This document shows positions 61,098 to 64,000 of a DNA stretch of 64,000 nt, in pieces (the first letter of the stretch is position 1; the number at the start of each line of letters is the position of its first letter). This DNA is from Aminivibrio sp. (lineage in GTDB: Bacteria > Synergistota > Synergistia > Synergistales > Aminobacteriaceae). Under the pieces are notes generated by a model that worked only from the letters and a program-made list of their open reading frames with translations, was not told where the DNA came from and ran no database searches. The position numbers and the translations under genes were made by a program. The stretch lies in contig NZ_JAESIH010000055.1 in NCBI RefSeq assembly GCF_016756745.1, positions 1 to 64,000 of the forward strand. The letters are read 5' to 3'.

Positions 61098-61335
61098 CTA
61101 AAACGCCTCCTTCCCCGGGGGAAGGATTACCACCCGGCCGACAGCGGTAAAAACCGGCATCCTCATAAAAATATCGGATTTGTCGTTCTTTTCAGTATAA
61201 AGAAACATGCCATAGGTGTCAATCACCACGGGGCCGTTCTGTTTCTCCTCATCGATTTCATACAACCTCTTTGGTCCTCGCGGGGACGGGCTTCCCTTGG
61301 GCAATGTCCCGGAGCTGTCCCGCAGGAAGGGGCCG
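61098..61335 (-). other. Gap between cobS and the secreted-protein gene, with an open tail
   Basis: No assignable gene. One minus-strand frame runs without stop to 61098 and its last 55 residues (for example NDKSDIFMRMPVFTAVGRVVILPPG) read like real protein. No start with a ribosome site is visible, and the upstream part lies inside cobS in another frame. It could be a small protein, a decayed C-terminus or chance. Confidence 0.35.
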
Positions 61336-62064
61336 TTACCGGAGGGCGGCGAAAAGGCAGAGGGAGAGGATCTCCGAAAGCTCGCACACCGCCCCGTAGG
61401 AATCGCCGGTGAGCCCCCCCAGGAGGGAGGCCAGCCACCGGGAAAAGAGCAGCGTGAAGAGGGGGACGAGAGCAAGGAGGAGGAGACCCGTCATCCCTCC
61501 GGCCGCGGTGGCGAAAAGGACTGTCACGACGGTGCCGAGAAGAAGGCAGCGGTTCGTGCAGCCTTTCCGGAACAGGTCTCCCATGCCGCCCGGGCGGGCG
61601 GAAGGGAAGAGGCGCATGGCGAAGAGGATGGCCCACCGTCCCAGGACAGGGGCGAGGAAGAGGGCCTGCAGTCCTTCCGTTCTGCCTGCTCCGGCGAGGA
61701 GAGACGTTTTCAGTACAAGGGCGGAGGCCACGGCGATTCCCCCGAAGGCGCCGAGACGGCTGTCCTTCATGATGGCCAGCCGGGATTCCCGGCCGTATCC
61801 CCCCCCGATGCCGTCGAAGGTGTCGGCGAGGCCATCCAGGTGCAGCCCCCGGGTGAGAAACGCCCAGAGAACCGCCGAAAAGGCCGCCGCCGCCGTGGCA
61901 GGGAGAAGAAGAGCAAGCCCGGCATGAGCGGCTGCCAACAGGGAACCCAGCAGGGCCCCGGCAAAGGGAAACCACCCGGAGGACCTTCCGAGGTCCTCCG
62001 GGGTGCTCTCAAGACGGGGGGAGGGCAGGATCGTCAGAAAGCCCAGGGCGCGGAGAAAATCCAC
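61336..62064 (-). CDS. cobS: Adenosylcobinamide-GDP ribazoletransferase
   Basis: 242 residues, polytopic. CobS hallmark GLHLDGLADTFDGIGGG with the metal aspartates, preceded by LGFLTILPSP and followed by MKDSRLGAFGGIA. Joins the nucleotide loop to the corrin ring, the last step of cobalamin assembly, at the membrane. Seven bases after cobT in the cobD-cobU-cobT-cobS operon. Confidence 0.95.
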   Translation of the reverse strand: MDFLRALGFLTILPSPRLESTPEDLGRSSGWFPFAGALLGSLLAAAHAGLALLLPATAAAAFSAVLWAFLTRGLHLDGLADTFDGIGGGYGRESRLAIMKDSRLGAFGGIAVASALVLKTSLLAGAGRTEGLQALFLAPVLGRWAILFAMRLFPSARPGGMGDLFRKGCTNRCLLLGTVVTVLFATAAGGMTGLLLLALVPLFTLLFSRWLASLLGGLTGDSYGAVCELSEILSLCLFAALR

Positions 62065-62070
62065 TTTTGT

Positions 62071-63153
62071 TTACGCTCCCGGGGCGCCCGTTCCGGGTTC
62101 GACCGGCCCGGAGACGCCGGCGCTTTCGAAGGTGGCCATTTCATTGAGCACCTTCGCGGCTGCCTCGGCAAGGGACATAGCCAGAGCGGCTCCGGTTCCC
62201 TCCCCGAGACGCATGTCCAGGTCGAGCAGCGGCTCCGCCTCGAGGAAACGAAGCAGGTGCTCGTGGCCTATTTCCACCGATTTGTGGGAACAGATCATGT
62301 AGTCACGGCAAGCAGGGCACACCAGGTCGGCAATCACCGCAGCGGCCGTGGAGATGAAACCATCCACCGCCACGGGAATGCCCAGGGACGCCGCACCGAT
62401 GATCGCGCCGGCGATGCCCCCGATCTCGAACCCGCCCACTTTTGACAGGATGTCTATCCCGTCCCGGGGATCGGGGGAATGGAGGGCCAGGGCCCCTTCG
62501 ATGACGGCGATCTTCCGCCTCAGCCCTTCGTCGGTGAGTCCCGCCCCCCGGCCCGTGGCCAGCGGGACGGGTACCCCGGTGACGACACAGGCGATGGCCG
62601 TGGACGGAGTGGTGTTGCCGATGCCCATCTCCCCGGTGCCGAGAATGTCCATGCCCTTCGCGGCTTCCTCCTCCACGGCGGCGATACCCTCTTCCAGAGA
62701 ACGAATAGCCTGCTCCCTGGTCATGGCAGGGCCGCGGTACAGGTTCGCCGTTCCCCTGGCGATCTTCCGCACCTGGAGCCCTTCCCGGGGCTCGAAGTCG
62801 TGGGCCACCCCCATGTCCACCAGGACGACCCTTGCGCCCACGTGTCGAGCCAGAACGTTCACCCCTCCGCCGCCGCCCAGGAAGTTGAGCACCTGCTGCA
62901 CGGTGACCTCCCGGGGATAGAGGGCCACTCCCTCGTCCACCACCCCGTGATCCCCCGCCATGGTAATGATGACCTTGTGCCGGATGGTGGGGCGGGCGGT
63001 GCGCCGGATTCCCGCGAGCTGCACCGAAAGGTCCTCGAGCTTCCCGAGGCTCCCCCTCGGCTTGGTAAGAGAATCCTGCCGCCGTCTCGCCTCTTCCATG
63101 GAGCGGGCGCACAGCGGGCGGATCCGGGCGATTGCCTGTTCTAGTGTCGTCAT
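62071..63153 (-). CDS. cobT: Nicotinate-nucleotide-dimethylbenzimidazole phosphoribosyltransferase
   Basis: 360 residues from ATG 63153 (AGGAGG upstream); the open frame upstream overlaps cobU and lacks homology. Activates the lower-ligand base as alpha-ribazole phosphate. Blocks: LTKPRGSLGKLEDLSVQLAGI, TMAGDHGVVDEGV, GTGEMGIGNTTPSTAI, and MRLGEGTGAALAM with the catalytic glutamate. Full length. Confidence 0.95.
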   Translation of the reverse strand: MTTLEQAIARIRPLCARSMEEARRRQDSLTKPRGSLGKLEDLSVQLAGIRRTARPTIRHKVIITMAGDHGVVDEGVALYPREVTVQQVLNFLGGGGGVNVLARHVGARVVLVDMGVAHDFEPREGLQVRKIARGTANLYRGPAMTREQAIRSLEEGIAAVEEEAAKGMDILGTGEMGIGNTTPSTAIACVVTGVPVPLATGRGAGLTDEGLRRKIAVIEGALALHSPDPRDGIDILSKVGGFEIGGIAGAIIGAASLGIPVAVDGFISTAAAVIADLVCPACRDYMICSHKSVEIGHEHLLRFLEAEPLLDLDMRLGEGTGAALAMSLAEAAAKVLNEMATFESAGVSGPVEPGTGAPGA

Positions 63154-63221
63154 GATGCCTCCTGTTTTCCCGATGCAGGGCTGGATGAACGGTCGCCGTG
63201 GACCGTCTGTTACTTTTTTCG

Positions 63222-63767
63222 CTATTTCAGTTTCAGGGGCAGCCCGGCCACTACGAGCCAGGCTTCTTCCGCCGAGCGGGCTGCCTCCTGGTTGGTCAGT
63301 CCCAGGAGGTCCCGGTAGAGCCTTCCGAGAGGGGTGGGGGGAACCACCCCCATTCCCGTTTCGTCCGAGACGGCCACCACGTCGGCGGCGGAAACGGATA
63401 CGGCCCGGCAGAACGCCCTCACCCTCCGGAGGATCTCCTTCTCTTCCCCTCTCTGCTGTTCCCTCAGAGAAAAGAGAAGGTTCGAAACCCAGAGGCCGAG
63501 GCAGTCCACCAGGGCGACGGTATCGCCTTCCAGCTTCAGGACGGCCTCTTCGAGGGCCAGGGGTTCCTCCTCGGTCCTCCACGAGGAAGGCCGCCGCTTC
63601 CTGTGCCGGTCGATCCGGTCCGCCATCTCCAGGTCTTCGGGCCGGGATTCGCAGGTGGCGATGTAAACCGCTTTTTTCCCCGCACACGCGGCCTCCCGGA
63701 CCAGGTTCTCGGCAAATTCGCTCTTGCCGCTTCTGCTTCCGCCGAGGACAAGGGTCAGCCTACCCAT
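63222..63767 (-). CDS. cobU: Adenosylcobinamide kinase / guanylyltransferase
   Basis: 181 residues from ATG 63767 (AGGAGG upstream), whose A overlaps the cobD stop (TGATG). P-loop GSRSGKS at 10-16, the histidine region [10 protein letters not shown], and [22 protein letters not shown], the CobU signature. Phosphorylates and then guanylylates adenosylcobinamide, upstream of CobS. Confidence 0.94.
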   Translation of the reverse strand: MGRLTLVLGGSRSGKSEFAENLVREAACAGKKAVYIATCESRPEDLEMADRIDRHRKRRPSSWRTEEEPLALEEAVLKLEGDTVALVDCLGLWVSNLLFSLREQQRGEEKEILRRVRAFCRAVSVSAADVVAVSDETGMGVVPPTPLGRLYRDLLGLTNQEAARSAEEAWLVVAGLPLKLK

Positions 63768-64000
63768 CAGGATGCCTCCTTCCGATACTGAGCCAGGCAC
63801 TCCACGAGCCGCCGGTTCTCCTCCCCGCTCTTCACGCCCACCCGGACAAATCCGGAGAGGCCGAAGGAGGAGCAGTCCCTCACCAGGATGCGCCGTTCCC
63901 AGAGAAACGCCTGGAGCTTTTCGACATCTCCGGCCCGGAAGAGAAGAAAGTTTCCCGCGGACGGAAGAGGGGGAAAACCGGCCTCCGCCAGGTCCAGGGC
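63767..64000 (-). CDS. cobD: Threonine-phosphate decarboxylase (CobD), C-terminal part
   Basis: Partial: the gene enters from beyond the right edge and ends with the TGA at 63767-63769. The visible 77 residues ([13 protein letters not shown]...[19 protein letters not shown]...[11 protein letters not shown]) match the end of CobD/HisC-type aminotransferases, including the phosphate-binding arginine in GFVRVGV. Makes aminopropanol phosphate for cobalamin; the operon with cobU, cobT and cobS supports this over histidinol-phosphate aminotransferase. Confidence 0.85.
   Translation of the reverse strand, partial: ALDLAEAGFPPLPSAGNFLLFRAGDVEKLQAFLWERRILVRDCSSFGLSGFVRVGVKSGEENRRLVECLAQYRKEAS

Noticed and set aside
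1-64000. CRISPR arrays, tRNA/rRNA genes, phage or toxin-antitoxin modules
   Set aside because: No regularly spaced repeats, no cloverleaf-like or rRNA-like stretches and no phage or typical toxin genes were seen on either strand.

Overview
The window is GC-rich bacterial chromosomal DNA from an organism built around organic-acid, sugar-acid and amino-acid use. I infer a member of the Synergistota. The reasons are the number of tripartite carboxylate transporters (TRAP, TTT and TAXI-TRAP), the MmgE/PrpD and AtuA-family genes, the anaerobic siroheme-to-heme (Ahb) pathway and the anaerobic-type cobalamin genes. This assignment rests on gene content only. No rRNA, tRNA, CRISPR array or intact transposase was seen.

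Layout. 0-7.5 kb: a truncated dehydrogenase, repeat copy A, an ABC exporter operon with a NEW3-domain exoprotein, a cysE-cysK operon trailed by a broken universal-stress gene, and repeat copy B. 7.5-17.9 kb: serC, a DMT exporter, gndA with a PfkB sugar kinase, then a TRAP operon (dctPQM) bracketed by two RraA-fold aldolase genes and read divergently from a LysR regulator. 18-20.7 kb: remains of two hybrid sensor kinases and an HD-GYP response regulator around one intact small metallopeptidase, then repeat copy C. 20.7-28.7 kb: a glucarate/galactarate operon (gntR, gudD, tctCBA, garD, DHDPS-family lyase) with a textbook FadR-type operator. 28.7-33.2 kb: an SGNH esterase, a four-gene ahb heme operon and a GNAT acetyltransferase.

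33.2-47.7 kb is the most interesting part. An NrpR-family regulator is divergent from an eleven-gene operon: AtuA-like, three PrpD-like genes, DUF4387, a LeuC/LeuD-type hydro-lyase, a TAXI-TRAP transporter, a dimethylmalate/methylisocitrate-type lyase and a secreted C45 hydrolase. The intergenic region holds two exact copies of GGAA-N6-TTCC, the operator consensus known for archaeal NrpR. This suggests an NrpR-type repressor recruited to control catabolism of a branched dicarboxylic acid.

48-64 kb: a SprA-like putative metalloprotease, a 32-residue membrane protein, phosphoglucomutase, a DJ-1/PfpI protein, a wrecked pirin gene beside repeat copy D, a NapH-like polyferredoxin, exonuclease III, a 2-hydroxyacid dehydrogenase, a histidine phosphatase, a DsrE protein, two secreted proteins, and the cobD-cobU-cobT-cobS cobalamin operon running off the right end.

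Two patterns cut across the window. A family of about 213-286 bp repeats with 12-bp terminal inverted repeats occurs four times, each time next to gene debris. All three tripartite-transporter operons carry a strong hairpin directly after the solute-binding-protein gene.
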